A stretch of DNA of 64,000 nt, taken from assembly GCA_016711295.1 (NCBI GenBank), contig JADJTE010000002.1, positions 693,782-757,781 on the forward strand, written 5' to 3'. Within the stretch, counting starts at the first letter, position 1. Each line of letters begins with the position of its first letter. The stretch comes from Sphingobacteriales bacterium. Lineage in GTDB: Bacteria > Bacteroidota > Bacteroidia > Chitinophagales > UBA2359. Under the pieces are notes generated by a model that was given only the letters and a program-made list of their open reading frames with translations, was not told where the DNA came from and did no database searches. A program made the position numbers and the translations under genes. Positions 1 to 9,728 of the stretch are shown piece by piece.

Positions 1-2
1 GC

Positions 3-440
3 TGGCGCATGGTGGCATTTAAGGTAAGCGATTATGTAACGCCCTCGTCCGAAACCCTGCTGCGCTTTATAGCATCGGATATACTTATTCCTGGTACTGA
101 ATTTGACGGCGGTAGTTTGGTCGAAGCTGCCGTAGATGATGTTGTATTATATCAGGTCGATAATTCGGTAGGTATCAATACACCCCAATCAAATGCCAAC
201 TTGCTGCGTAGCTACCCCAATCCCGCACAAGACCAATTGCATATAGCACCGCTAAAAGATGCTCGTCATGCTGCGCTTGCCCTTTACGACCTAAGTGGCA
301 AAACAGTTTGGGCGCAAAGTGGCATCGACCTTAGCCAAGTGCGCTATACGCTGCCCGTCGGCAATTTGCCCAAAGGTTCATACTTGTTGGAATTGAACAG
401 CGAAATAGGCATTTTCCGACAAATGGTAGTGGTGCAATAG
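3..440 (+). CDS. C-terminal part of a T9SS-exported protein (partial)
   Basis: The reading frame is open from the window edge, so the start lies upstream. The last 80 residues are a typical Bacteroidota type IX secretion sorting domain: a SYPNPAQDQLHI motif, an ALYDLSGKTVW strand, an LPKGSYLLEL strand and a short basic/hydrophobic end (RQMVVVQ). This tail sends the protein through the T9SS, where it is normally cleaved off and the protein anchored or released. The preceding residues (WRMVAFKVSDYV and following) look like a beta-sandwich segment common before such tails. Function of the passenger cannot be told. A strong hairpin follows the stop. Confidence 0.8.
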   Translation, partial: WRMVAFKVSDYVTPSSETLLRFIASDILIPGTEFDGGSLVEAAVDDVVLYQVDNSVGINTPQSNANLLRSYPNPAQDQLHIAPLKDARHAALALYDLSGKTVWAQSGIDLSQVRYTLPVGNLPKGSYLLELNSEIGIFRQMVVVQ

Positions 441-480
441 CCATGCGCGATATATGTCGATGACATAAACCAATAAGGCA

Positions 481-518
481 AAAGGTCATTGAATTTCAGA
501 CGAAATTCAATGACCTTT
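481..518. terminator. Perfect 17-bp inverted repeat, bidirectional terminator
   Basis: AAAGGTCATTGAATTTC and its exact complement are separated by four bases (AGAC), with A and T tracts at the two edges. It lies between the plus-strand secreted gene and the minus-strand tRNA-Met and could terminate both. Confidence 0.8.
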
Positions 519-531
519 ACCAATATAATAG

Positions 532-605
532 TAGCGAGGACGGGAATTGAACCCGTGACCTTTGGGTTATGAATCCAACGCTCTAACCATCTGAGCTACC
601 TCGCC
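532..605 (-). tRNA. tRNA-Met (CAT)
   Basis: The minus strand folds into a cloverleaf: acceptor GGCGAGG with CCTCGCT (G-U closing pair), D-arm GCTCAG, anticodon loop with CAT, T-arm with GGTTCAATTCC, discriminator A. CCA is not encoded. The sequence looks like an elongator tRNA-Met rather than an initiator, because the first acceptor pair is formed. Confidence 0.93.
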
Positions 606-615
606 AATTCGGGGG

Positions 616-647
616 CAAAGGTAGGGCAAAAATGGCATACCGCCAAA
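616..647 (-). promoter_or_regulatory. Promoter of tRNA-Met (TTTG-N20-TACCTTTG)
   Basis: On the minus strand a TTTG (644-647) is followed after 20 bases by TACCTTTG (616-623), an exact match to the Bacteroidota primary sigma consensus, 11 bases before the tRNA 5' end. The rest of the stretch to 914 shows no gene. Confidence 0.8.
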
Positions 648-914
648 CTTTTTGGCGTTAATTCTGCGAGTTAAGCAATAAAATTATCGAAATTGTACGC
701 CATTAGAATAATATACCCGCCTAATCCTATGATGGTGTGCGCCCTTGTGAAGATGGGTGTCTGCCAAGGAGTTGCTTAGTAACCGATGTTATGCAGGGGA
801 GCAGCTTGTTATGGCAAGAAAAAAGTAAAATATTTCTATAAGATATTATGTTTGAAGCTAAAATTACACTACTGCTTTCGGGGGGCGATGGGTTGTAGAT
901 AGACGTTCAAAATA

Positions 915-1652
915 TTATTTCTGTTCGTTCCAGTAGTAGCTGTCGGGATAAATTCTCTGCCCAAAAATTGCCGTTCCGACCCTGATAATCGTTGTTCCCT
1001 CCTCAACGGCGGTTTCCAAGTCGCCGCTCATTCCCATTGAAAGTTCATTTACTTCTATATTCGGAATATTTTCGGCAATGATTTTTTGTTGGATTTCTTT
1101 CAGCAACCTAAAACATTTTCGCACTTTCTCCGTGTCTGCACTGAACAGCCCAATGGTCATAAGCCCTTTGATTTTTATGCGATTGAGTTGCGATACTTGC
1201 TTGGAAAATGCCAAAACTTCGCTGGGGTCTAATCCAAATTTGCTTTCTTCATACGAAGTATTTACCTGAATAAAAGCCTCAATGCTTTTGTCGTCAGATT
1301 CAAGGCGTTGTTGTAATTTTTCTGCCAAATCTAAGCGGTCAAGGCTTTGAATACAGGAAACGCCGAACTTTAAAAGCTCTTTAACCTTATTCGTTTGCAG
1401 GTGTCCTATAAAATGTTTAGTATGTGGAGTGTCTTTTAAACATTCATATTTTTCTTTTATTTCTTGCACTTTATTTTCGCCGATGAGAGTAGTTCCCGTT
1501 TCCAGTGCAATTTTAATTTTCTCGGCAGAAACGGTTTTTGTAGCGAGAAGTAATTTTACCTCTTTCGGATTTCTACCAATTCGATGACAGGTATTTTCTA
1601 TCCGCCGGCAAATGGTAGAAATATTTTCGATGATAATATCTTTTTCGTTCAT
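915..1652 (-). CDS. YggS/PLPBP family pyridoxal phosphate homeostasis protein
   Basis: A single-domain TIM-barrel-like PLP-binding protein of about 245 residues, matching the family length. The PLP lysine is in LLATKTV (about residue 39 from the chosen start MNEKDIII); the family signatures IGENKVQE, HFIGHLQTNK, SMGMSGDLETA and VRVGTAIFG type segments (here IIRVGTAIFGQR) are present. The family buffers free PLP in the cytosol and has no known catalytic activity. The start at 1652 fits the family N-terminus better than the upstream ATG at 1670. The gene and especially its 5' flank (1653-1870) are clearly more AT-rich than neighbouring genes, which could reflect transfer; this is inference. Confidence 0.88.
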   Translation of the reverse strand: MNEKDIIIENISTICRRIENTCHRIGRNPKEVKLLLATKTVSAEKIKIALETGTTLIGENKVQEIKEKYECLKDTPHTKHFIGHLQTNKVKELLKFGVSCIQSLDRLDLAEKLQQRLESDDKSIEAFIQVNTSYEESKFGLDPSEVLAFSKQVSQLNRIKIKGLMTIGLFSADTEKVRKCFRLLKEIQQKIIAENIPNIEVNELSMGMSGDLETAVEEGTTIIRVGTAIFGQRIYPDSYYWNEQK

Positions 1653-1883
1653 AAATAATTTGTATAGCAATACAAAAGATTATTTTTAAGTATAATAATA
1701 TTTTGCATCATTTTTAATACATAGTTTAAAATTGTAGATATTTAAATATAATAAATTGTATTTTGTTGGCAATGAATAATTTGTGAAATTATAAATAATT
1801 TATTGTAGTTATGTATAAAAAATGATTATCAAGCTCGTTATGTAGTGTAAATTGTTTAGTGCCATGAATAGATTTACATGCCC

Positions 1884-3188
1884 CTACAATAATTTATCCA
1901 AATACGCCTTGATGGTCTGGCGGTAGGTATCTTTGTGTACGTAAAATGCCATTCGGTCTAAGGACATATATCGGTAGCCGCCGTTGAGCTTGGGTTGGTC
2001 GTGGCTAATGGCGTGGTCGAAGCGTTGTGCGCGGTCGGGATATTGGATTTTTGCGCGGATATAAGCAGCTACTAATTGTGCTTGTTCGTACCTACCTTGC
2101 CAACCCAAACCCGTAGCTTCTACCATACCCAACATAAACAAATTGCGGTATTGAGGATTGAAAATGTGTAGAAATAACTGTGGGTAGGTGCCGCGCCAAC
2201 AAAGGTATTTTGGGTCGATAAATGGATAGTTGAGTTGGTAGCCTGTGGCAGCCAATATGAGGTCATATTCGTCGTTGCTGCCGTCAGAAAACCATACGCG
2301 CTTGCCTTCGGTGCGGCTTATAGCGGGTTTGATGGCAATATCGCCGTGCCCCGCATGATAAATAACCAAAGAATTGACAACAGGGTGTAGCTCATATAGT
2401 TTATGGTCGGGCTTGGGAAATCCAACTCGCTGTGCGTCGCCAGCAAAGAGGCGCAATATCCATTCATCGATGCGTTGTTTGAGGGGGCGTGGCAATCGTA
2501 CCAAGCCTCCCAGCGTGTCGGCGGGTTTGCCAAACACATATTTGGGGATAAAATGATAGCCTCGCCGCATACTGAGTGCTACGCTTTGTGCACGATAAAC
2601 GGCATCGACCGCTATATCGCAGCCGCTATTGCCCGCCCCTACAACTAATACCCTCTTGTTGGCAAATAAATCGGCACTTTTATAGGCGGCTGAATGGACG
2701 ATTTCGCCGCTAAAATTACCCTCAAATCGAGGCATAGAGGGCGTATGAAAGGTGCCCGAAGCAATAATTACACCCGCATAGCTACGAGTTTCGCCATTTT
2801 GTAGGGTTATTTGCCAAGTTTGCGCTTGTTCGTCGTTGGGCTGTACGCGCACTACACGGGTAAGGAACGAGAAATGAGAATATAGCCCGAAATGTTGGGC
2901 GAATTGACAGAAATACTTCCATACCTCGCGGTGAGACGGGTAGTCGGGCATAGAATCGGGCATCGGAAAGCAGCTATAACCAGTAGTAAACTTAGACGAT
3001 ATGAGGTGCGCCGATTCATACACCGTACTGTCGGGATTGTTGATGTCCCACAAGCCGCCTACGTCGGGTCCCGATTCGTAGCCGTCGAAAGGAATGTTAT
3101 AGTCCAGAAAAATTTTAGCGGCTGCCAAACCACAAGGCCCTGCTCCGATAATAGCATATTTGGCTTCCGAATGGGTTAGGTTGGTCAT
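1884..3188 (-). CDS. Flavin-containing monooxygenase (FMO-like)
   Basis: A 434-residue FAD/NADPH oxygenase. Visible motifs: FAD-binding GAGPCG (residues 15-20), the FMO fingerprint FxGxxxHxxxY as FEGNFSGEIVHSAAY (155-169), NADPH-binding VGAGNSG (183-189), and an ATGYQ segment near the C-terminus. The family oxygenates nucleophilic N or S atoms or performs Baeyer-Villiger reactions; the substrate is unknown here. The open frame extends 63 codons further upstream, but that part has no homology-like features and overlaps the cation transporter, so the ATG at 3188, which directly precedes the FAD motif region, is chosen. It starts 13 bases after the transporter gene ends, suggesting one transcript. 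Confidence 0.88.
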   Translation of the reverse strand: MTNLTHSEAKYAIIGAGPCGLAAAKIFLDYNIPFDGYESGPDVGGLWDINNPDSTVYESAHLISSKFTTGYSCFPMPDSMPDYPSHREVWKYFCQFAQHFGLYSHFSFLTRVVRVQPNDEQAQTWQITLQNGETRSYAGVIIASGTFHTPSMPRFEGNFSGEIVHSAAYKSADLFANKRVLVVGAGNSGCDIAVDAVYRAQSVALSMRRGYHFIPKYVFGKPADTLGGLVRLPRPLKQRIDEWILRLFAGDAQRVGFPKPDHKLYELHPVVNSLVIYHAGHGDIAIKPAISRTEGKRVWFSDGSNDEYDLILAATGYQLNYPFIDPKYLCWRGTYPQLFLHIFNPQYRNLFMLGMVEATGLGWQGRYEQAQLVAAYIRAKIQYPDRAQRFDHAISHDQPKLNGGYRYMSLDRMAFYVHKDTYRQTIKAYLDKLL

Positions 3189-3201
3189 AGAATACTTGGT
3201 A

Positions 3202-4215
3202 TTAGTCGATGGTATGTTTTTGATTTTCGAGTACGTTGTCAAGACTCCAATCAATACTGTATTGGTAGGCTTCTTGTCGGTGGGGGCATTGCATAACGCT
3301 GCACAAGGGGCAAGATTGGGGCAAACAAGGGTCGGTATGTATAAACAGTTCGATGGGGTTGGGCAATTGCGTAGCAACGATATGCCGCAATAAATCTAAT
3401 TCATCGTGGGCTTGTCGTACATTGAAATACTAAGGCACAGTAAGGTGGCAATCGATATGCAGGACATTGCCATATTTAATGACGCGCAAGTTGTGTATGT
3501 CTATCCAATTAGGGCGGCGGTGTTGCTGCATGAGGGCTATGAGGGTCTTGAGCAATTCGGTGTCGGCTTCGTCCATGATTCCGCCTATCGATTGGCGCAA
3601 GATGCCGTAGCCAGTAGCGGCAATCATAGCCCCGAAAATGATAGCTATGACATTATCTAATACCTGCCAATTGCTGATATAAATGAGCAACAAACCCAAA
3701 AGTATGCCCAACGTAGAGTAGGCATCTGACTGCAAATGTTTGCCGCTGGCACTTAGGGCGGGCGAATGGTGGCGCGTGCCGTATTGCCGACTAATAGCCC
3801 CTAAAAGCCAATTGACGGCGGCTGTAATGGCTATGATGATAGTGCCTATTTCTAAATCCGCTAAGGGCTGAGGATAGAGCAAGCCCCATACGGCTTTGGC
3901 TATCATGCTTGCGCCCGCTATTGCAATGAGCAGCCCTTCGATGCTCGCCGATATAAACTCAATCTTACCGTGTCCATAAGGATGATTAGCATCGCGAGGC
4001 GTAGCGGCTAACACCAAACTGTATAGACCCAAAAAGCCCGCTACGACATTGACGATACTCTCTAAGGCATCGGTCAAAATAGCATTGGAGTTAGTCAGGT
4101 GGTAAGCCCATAATTTTGCCCCTAATAAAACCAAGCCGACAAAGGCGACAACGATTTGTAGTCTCACTTTGGGCGTATGAATAATAGCAGTAGGCGGCGG
4201 AGAATGAGGCATCAA
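3202..4215 (-). CDS. Cation diffusion facilitator transporter, with in-frame TAG
   Basis: A CDF-family (cation efflux) membrane protein. Seen: TM segments, metal-site residues in AILTDALES, HPYGHGKIEF after TM2, and LQSDAYST (second metal site), then a cytoplasmic domain. The frame meets TAG at 3430-3432, yet the same frame continues for 76 more codons with convincing CDF C-terminal sequence (YFNVRQAHDELDLL, then a Cys-rich CPLC/CPHR tail). Family members have Trp at this point (LPWY), so a single TGG to TAG change explains it. The gene is either a pseudogene by nonsense mutation, a read-through case, or a sequencing error. Likely exports divalent metals (Zn, Fe, Co or Mn; not resolvable). 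It precedes the FMO gene in one likely operon. Confidence 0.8.
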
Positions 4216-4930
4216 AAAATAGAGAAATTCAAATGTTTAGAGCGAAATGCTTAGGTAGGCAGTGCTTTCGTGCCTTGTGCTTTTGCAATTTATCAACTGT
4301 AGAACGGGATATCACCCCTACGGGGTTTTTGTTGCTATACCGTCTTTATTTCCTATTAGGATGTCGCCCCGAAGGGGCTTAAAAAACGGTCTTTCTATTT
4401 GTGGTTTCTAATTTTGAGTAGAAAAAGTAACGGGAGCATCTGGCTTGCGCCCTTGCTACAATTTAAAACACAGACCACTAATCATTAACCACTAACCACT
4501 AATCACTAACCACTAATCACTAATCACTAACCACTAATCACTAACCACTAATCACTAATCACTAACCACTAATCACTAACCACTAATCACTAACCACTAA
4601 TCACTAATCATTAACCACTAACCACTAATCACTAATGGTTTGGTTTCTAATTTTGAGTAAAAAATTAACATGGGAGTCTTGCTCGCGCCCTTGCTACAAA
4701 GCAGCATTGACCAAAATTTGTTACCGAAATTTAAAACACAGACCATTAGGATATCACCCCTACGGGGTGCCGTCTTTATTTTCTTGTATAAATTCCCCCT
4801 CTTTGAGAGGCTTAGGGGGAGTTTTCGAACTAATATATCGATTATCTAACATTATTTCCTAAGTACTAACACTTGGAAATGGATACATGATAGGCAGAAT
4901 TAATACTCAAAATTCAGACCACCATTAACA
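4216..4930. repeat. Intergenic dispersed repeat, copy R1, with hairpin motifs
   Basis: No gene is seen here. The DNA contains a mosaic of pieces found again at 27995-28490 and 30355-30610: a TTTCTAATTTTGAGTA box followed by a GAGCATCTTGCTCGCG-like box, a CCCCTACGGGG hairpin (near 4315 and 4755), a CCCCGAAGGGG variant (near 4368), and a block (about 4787-4930) with TTGTATAAATTCCCCCTC and GGATACATGATAGGC. The array at 4476-4636 interrupts it. Confidence 0.8.
4476..4636. repeat. Tandem heptamer array, (CACTAAY)x23
   Basis: 161 bases made of exactly 23 consecutive heptamers, almost all CACTAAT or CACTAAC with a few CATTAAC/CATTAAT variants. It sits inside the dispersed repeat. No coding potential. 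The same heptamer family appears as spacers in the minisatellite at 8152-9605. Confidence 0.93.
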
Positions 4931-4987
4931 CTCCTTTTTCAGCGTCTATACCTCCCAATCGCAAGCTATGAAAAAAAGCAGGCTATC

Positions 4988-7819
4988 CTACCAAACCAAT
5001 AACTTGCCGCTTGCACTATGTCGGTCTGAATTTTGCACTTGATAGAGGTATGTGCCTTGTGGTAAGTCGGCTAAGGATAGCGATATTTGTTGTTTGCCTT
5101 GGGGTAGGTTGGGTATAGCTATTTGTCGCAGTTGCTGCCCTGCCATATTATAAAGATACAAAATACCGCTCATCGCTTCGGGCACTTGTAATAATAGGGT
5201 GGCTTGTCCGTCGGTGCAGGGATTAGGGCTTATTTGGGCAGTAAGTGTAGCGGAGATCTGCGTAGTGGGCGGTGAGGTGATGCTTACAGGGTCTTGGGGC
5301 GTATTGGCGGTAAATACGCCGTTGCCATGCGTAGCTACAGCTATCAATCCGTCCAATTGGCGTGTTTCGATGGCTTCTACCACCGTAGTGCCTACTGTAG
5401 TCAGGGCAACTTGTGTCCATTCGGTGTCTAATGTATCGATGAGCGAAGTATGGAACAATCCCACGCTGGTACCCACAAAGTAAGCGGTACTATCTGCGCC
5501 CAAGGGCAATATAGATATGGCGCGAACCGAAGGACCGTTGCCCGTGCCTTGGGTAAATTGCTCCAAATTGCCCGCTGCTTTGACCCAAGTTTCGCCGCCA
5601 TTGACCGAATAAAACAAGCTATAAACGCCATAGTTAGAAAATACGACAAATACCTTATTGCCGTCGCGGGGGTCGCTTTCGACACACGACACATAACCCG
5701 CGCTTGGGAAGCCCGAGGTAGGTGTAATATCTATCATTGGCGAATTGGGGTCTAAGCCGTTCTCGATGCGATAAACGCGCTTGGCACTGGTGCCCAAATA
5801 AAGGCGATGTTGGGGTAGGGTAGTGGCTTCTATGGCAGATATAAACTCAGTCGTATCGGCTATGGTGCTATTGTTTTTGAACCAATTTGTCGTTTTCTTT
5901 TCGTAGTTGTTGGCAATAGGTATGGCAGACACATCGGTATTGACCCATAAATTATACCCTTCCGACAAGTAAATAATATCGTTATTGGTAGGGTCGGCGG
6001 CAAAAGGATTGATAAATTGATAGCGGTCGGCATTAGCTTCTTCGGGGTCTATGCGCTCGAAAGCACTCATTTGTCCGTTGTCGTCCACTTGTACTTTGAC
6101 GATAGCACCGCCATTGATAGACATGAGCATATAATCGCGCCCCGACGGCACAGCGCAGTACGAGCCATCGTAGTTAAAGGGCATTGTCCAAGCCTGCGTG
6201 GGATTAGATGTATTGACATAGCGCGTGCCGTTGTCTTGCAAACCGCCTATGATGAGGTTGTCTGATACGGCGTGGTCGATAGCTATCGTATAATATTGTG
6301 TCGTGACGTAGCCATTATTGAGGCTTGTCCATTGGGGCGAAGTTGCCATGCAATTGTCGGTGCGGTACAAGCCGCCGTCGTTGCCCGAAAAAAGTATATT
6401 GGGGTTAGCGGAATCAAAAAATAAGACGTGTTGGTCGGGGTGTTGTACGGGATAGAGTGTAAACAAAGGCAATTCGGTATCTTCATCGTATCCGCCCATA
6501 AAAGTGGTATTGTCGGAGCTGGTAAAACCATCGGTAGAGCGATAAATATTGGTACCGCCTATAAAAACCACATTAGGTTCATCGGGTTTTACTACTACTA
6601 CGAGGTCGTAACCGCCTTGTGCGATAAAGTCGTCGAAAGCATAGGGACCGATGGGTAGGTTGGCAGATAAATCTGTCCAAGTGCCGCCTGCACCTGCGCC
6701 ATCGCCGCTCACGTAATTATACCGCCAAAAGCTATTCTCTTCGGGTTCGTTCCTGAAATCGTAGGTTGTTTTGCCCGAACCTACGGTATTGGACATTAAA
6801 AAATAAACCTCATTTTCGTTGCTGGGGTTAATGCCAATGGCGGTGCGGTCGTAGTTAGCGGGAAAATTGGCGGGTTTTATCTGAGTCCAAGTCATGCCGT
6901 CTTCCGAACGCCATACGCCAGCATTGGTGCCGTCGCTGCTGATAGTGGCATAAACTACGCCCGTACTCGTCACGGCTACATTGGTAAAATAGGCGTTGCC
7001 ACGGATCAGTTCTGTGGAGAAAGTCTCGCCGCCGTTGGCACTGCGAAATATCCTTCCATAACTGGCTACATATACTTCGGCTTGGTCGGCGGTATTGCTG
7101 TTGTCGGTTGCTACATTCCAGACCAATTGCCATTCGGTGCTGAACGAATTTGGGCTACCGTTGTCGGTCGTATTTAGTGGTTCCCAACTAAGCCCGTTGT
7201 CGGTCGATTTATACACGCCATCACCCAAATAAAACGACCCTGCGCCTGTGCCACTCGCCGAGTTGCCATAGGCTTCGCCCGTTCCATAATACCACGTATG
7301 GGTATATCCTGGGCGGCGGTCTTGCACCAAACAAGTAATGGCTTGGTTGTCGTCGAGGTCGCTCACTTTTGTCCAACTAAGCCCCGCGTCGGTCGAGCGA
7401 AACATGCCGCCCGATACGCCACCTGCCAACAAAATATTGGGATTAGCAATATCCATCGCAAAAGCGCGGGTTCTGCCGCCCATATTATAAGGTCCGCGGC
7501 TGACCCATTCGAGCGAATCTATGCCCGATAATGCCTCAGCACTTTTGGCGGCGTGCTTCTGGCGCAACTGACGCGCAAAATCGAGTTCGTGGCGGCGCAT
7601 TGCTTCGGGTATGGATCCATCGGGAGCTACCAAACGGCGGTTTTCCCACGTGAATCGGGCAAAACGGTCTTCGCCTTTGCCCACCGACAATGATGCCTGC
7701 AAACCGCGATAGGCATCGTCAAACGATGAAGAGCGGTAGGCATATTGATAGGCAAAAAAGCCCAATGCGACTGCCGTAACAAAGGCAAGCAAACGATAAG
7801 AATGTAAAAACTGGGGCAT
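4988..7819 (-). CDS. Large BNR/sortilin-like beta-propeller protein with T9SS tail
   Basis: 943 residues. An N-terminal hydrophobic segment (about residues 8-25) acts as signal sequence. The body has repeated Asp-box style blades (FRSTDAGLSWTKV, YKSTDNGLSWEPL, FRSANGGETFST, WRSEDGMTWTQI, YSVNGGETWVKA) typical of BNR/VPS10-sortilin-like propellers often annotated as glycosyl-hydrolase-related; no sialidase active-site set could be confirmed. The C-terminal 80 residues (ISPNPCTDGQATLLL, LYNMAGQQLR, LPQGTYLYQV, SGKLLVW) are a T9SS type A sorting domain, so the protein is exported to the cell surface or released. It stands alone, flanked by repeat DNA. Binding target unknown. Confidence 0.88.
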   Translation of the reverse strand: MPQFLHSYRLLAFVTAVALGFFAYQYAYRSSSFDDAYRGLQASLSVGKGEDRFARFTWENRRLVAPDGSIPEAMRRHELDFARQLRQKHAAKSAEALSGIDSLEWVSRGPYNMGGRTRAFAMDIANPNILLAGGVSGGMFRSTDAGLSWTKVSDLDDNQAITCLVQDRRPGYTHTWYYGTGEAYGNSASGTGAGSFYLGDGVYKSTDNGLSWEPLNTTDNGSPNSFSTEWQLVWNVATDNSNTADQAEVYVASYGRIFRSANGGETFSTELIRGNAYFTNVAVTSTGVVYATISSDGTNAGVWRSEDGMTWTQIKPANFPANYDRTAIGINPSNENEVYFLMSNTVGSGKTTYDFRNEPEENSFWRYNYVSGDGAGAGGTWTDLSANLPIGPYAFDDFIAQGGYDLVVVVKPDEPNVVFIGGTNIYRSTDGFTSSDNTTFMGGYDEDTELPLFTLYPVQHPDQHVLFFDSANPNILFSGNDGGLYRTDNCMATSPQWTSLNNGYVTTQYYTIAIDHAVSDNLIIGGLQDNGTRYVNTSNPTQAWTMPFNYDGSYCAVPSGRDYMLMSINGGAIVKVQVDDNGQMSAFERIDPEEANADRYQFINPFAADPTNNDIIYLSEGYNLWVNTDVSAIPIANNYEKKTTNWFKNNSTIADTTEFISAIEATTLPQHRLYLGTSAKRVYRIENGLDPNSPMIDITPTSGFPSAGYVSCVESDPRDGNKVFVVFSNYGVYSLFYSVNGGETWVKAAGNLEQFTQGTGNGPSVRAISILPLGADSTAYFVGTSVGLFHTSLIDTLDTEWTQVALTTVGTTVVEAIETRQLDGLIAVATHGNGVFTANTPQDPVSITSPPTTQISATLTAQISPNPCTDGQATLLLQVPEAMSGILYLYNMAGQQLRQIAIPNLPQGKQQISLSLADLPQGTYLYQVQNSDRHSASGKLLVW

Positions 7820-7980
7820 GACAATGGCGTTTGGTTTAGAAAACGATGAGATTGAGTGTGGCTAATGGAGCAATGCAAATGCCCATTTAGACGGTATAAA
7901 ATTTAAACCTCAACTATGATAGACATAGAAACAAAAGACAAAAACAACGGAGGATTATTGTCACTACTTTTTTATTGAGG

Positions 7981-7988
7981 CAAAGATA
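7981..7988 (-). promoter_or_regulatory. Candidate -7 box TATCTTTG
   Basis: TATCTTTG on the minus strand about 160 bases upstream of the beta-propeller gene matches the Bacteroidota TAnnTTTG element. No convincing -33 element was found at the usual spacing. Confidence 0.4.
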
Positions 7989-8151
7989 CAAAATTACTAA
8001 TCAAGGAATATGGTTGATGTTCAAAATTTATGAGGCTGGCAATGGGCAAATGGCATAAAAATTTCATACCTATGGCATTTTACCATTTTTATTTGCGGGA
8101 TATTATCAATATAACATACTTACGCCATTAAAAAATAAAAAATTATATGAA

Positions 8152-9605
8152 TATTATCACATTTCACGAAAACATTATCACATTTCACGAAAACATTATC
8201 ACATTTCACGAAAACATTATCACATTTCACGAAAACATTATCACATTTCACGAAAACATTATCACATTTCACGAAAACATTATCACATTTCACGAAAACG
8301 TTATCACATTTTACGAAAATATTGCTACATTTCACGAAAACGTTGGCACATTTCACGAAAACATTGGAACATTTCACAAAAACGTTGGCACATTTCACAA
8401 AAACATTATCACATTTGACACTAAACATTAACCATTAATCATTAATCATTATCACATTTCACGAAAACATTATCACATTTCACGAAAACATTATCACATT
8501 TCACGAAAACATTAGCACATTTCACGAAAACATTAGCATATTTCACGAAAACATTATCACATTTCACGAAAACATTATCACATTTCACGAAAACATTAGC
8601 ACATTTCACGAAAACATTATCACATTTCACAAAAACATTATCACATTTCACGAAAACATTAGCACATTTAACACTAAACATTAACCATTAATCATTAATC
8701 ATTATCACATTTCACGAAAACATTATCACATTTCACGAAAACATTATCATATTTCACAAGAACATTGGCACATTTCATGAAAACATTAGCACATTTTACG
8801 AAAACATTAGCACATTTCACGAAAGCATTAGCACATTTAACACTAAACATTAACCATTAATCATTAATCATTATCACATTTCACAAAAACATTATCACAT
8901 TTCACGAAAACATTAGCACATTTCACAAAAACATTATCACATTTCACGAAAACATTAGCACATTTCACGAAAACATTAGCACATTTCACGAAAACATTAG
9001 CATATTTCACGAAAACATTATCACATTTCACGAAAACATTGGTACATTTCACGAAAACATTGGCACATTTCACGAAAACATTGGCACATTTCACGAAAAC
9101 ATTGGCACATTTCACGAAAACATTGGCACATTTAACACTAAACATTAACCATTAATCATTAATCATTATCACATTTCACGAAAACATTAGCACATTTCAC
9201 GAAAACATTGGTACATTTCACAAAAACATTATCACATTTCACGAAAACATTAGCATATTTCACAAAAACATTAGCATATTTCACAAAAACATTAGCATAT
9301 TTCACAAAAACATTATCACATTTCACGAAAACATTAGCACATTTCACGAAAACATTAACACATTTCACGAAAACATTAACACATTTCACGAAAACATTAC
9401 CACATTTCACGAAAACATTACCACATTTAACACTAAACATTAACCATTAATCATTAATCATTATCACATTTCACAAAAACATTATCACATTTCACGAAAA
9501 CATTAGCACATTTCACGAAAACATTATCACATTTCACGAAAACATTATCACATTTAACACTAATCATTAACCATTAATAATTAACCATTAACCATTAATC
9601 ATTAA
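8152..9605. repeat. Hierarchical 21-bp minisatellite in six blocks
   Basis: About 1.45 kb built of a 21-base unit (core CACATTTCACGAAAACATTAT) in six blocks (about 8152-8414, 8450-8668, 8704-8837, 8873-9131, 9168-9427, 9463-9553). Blocks are separated by a nearly invariant spacer of about 36 bases containing CACTAAACATTAACC and CATTAATCATT heptamers. Variation among units is concentrated at a few central bases. On the minus strand each full block reads as an open frame that begins with MFSVKC and repeats NVFVKCx, x being D, A, T, V or G, ending in KCDND and stop (8442-8681, 8864-9145, 9159-9440 and, for the first block, 8120-8428). The open frames may be only a consequence of the 21-base period; no ribosome-binding or promoter signal supports translation. 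Confidence 0.95.
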
Positions 9606-9728
9606 CATTCCCATTTGGCACCTTTCAGTTAGGTTTGCAAATTCATTTGATTTGTCCTAACGATTGAGTAACCCCAACGAAAAAAACAATTATGGCTTAT
9701 AATACCAAGTATTACCTGTTTTACAATG

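Noticed and set aside
3189..3377. N-terminal extension of the FMO
   Set aside because: It overlaps the true C-terminal codons of the cation transporter and lacks a signal or domain.
8120..9440. Open frames of 79-102 codons in the minisatellite as real genes
   Set aside because: The 21-base period keeps frames open on several frames and both strands; no promoter or codon evidence. Kept only as an observation.
8152..9605. CRISPR array
   Set aside because: Units are contiguous 21-mers without unique spacers, the block separators are near identical, and no cas genes are present.
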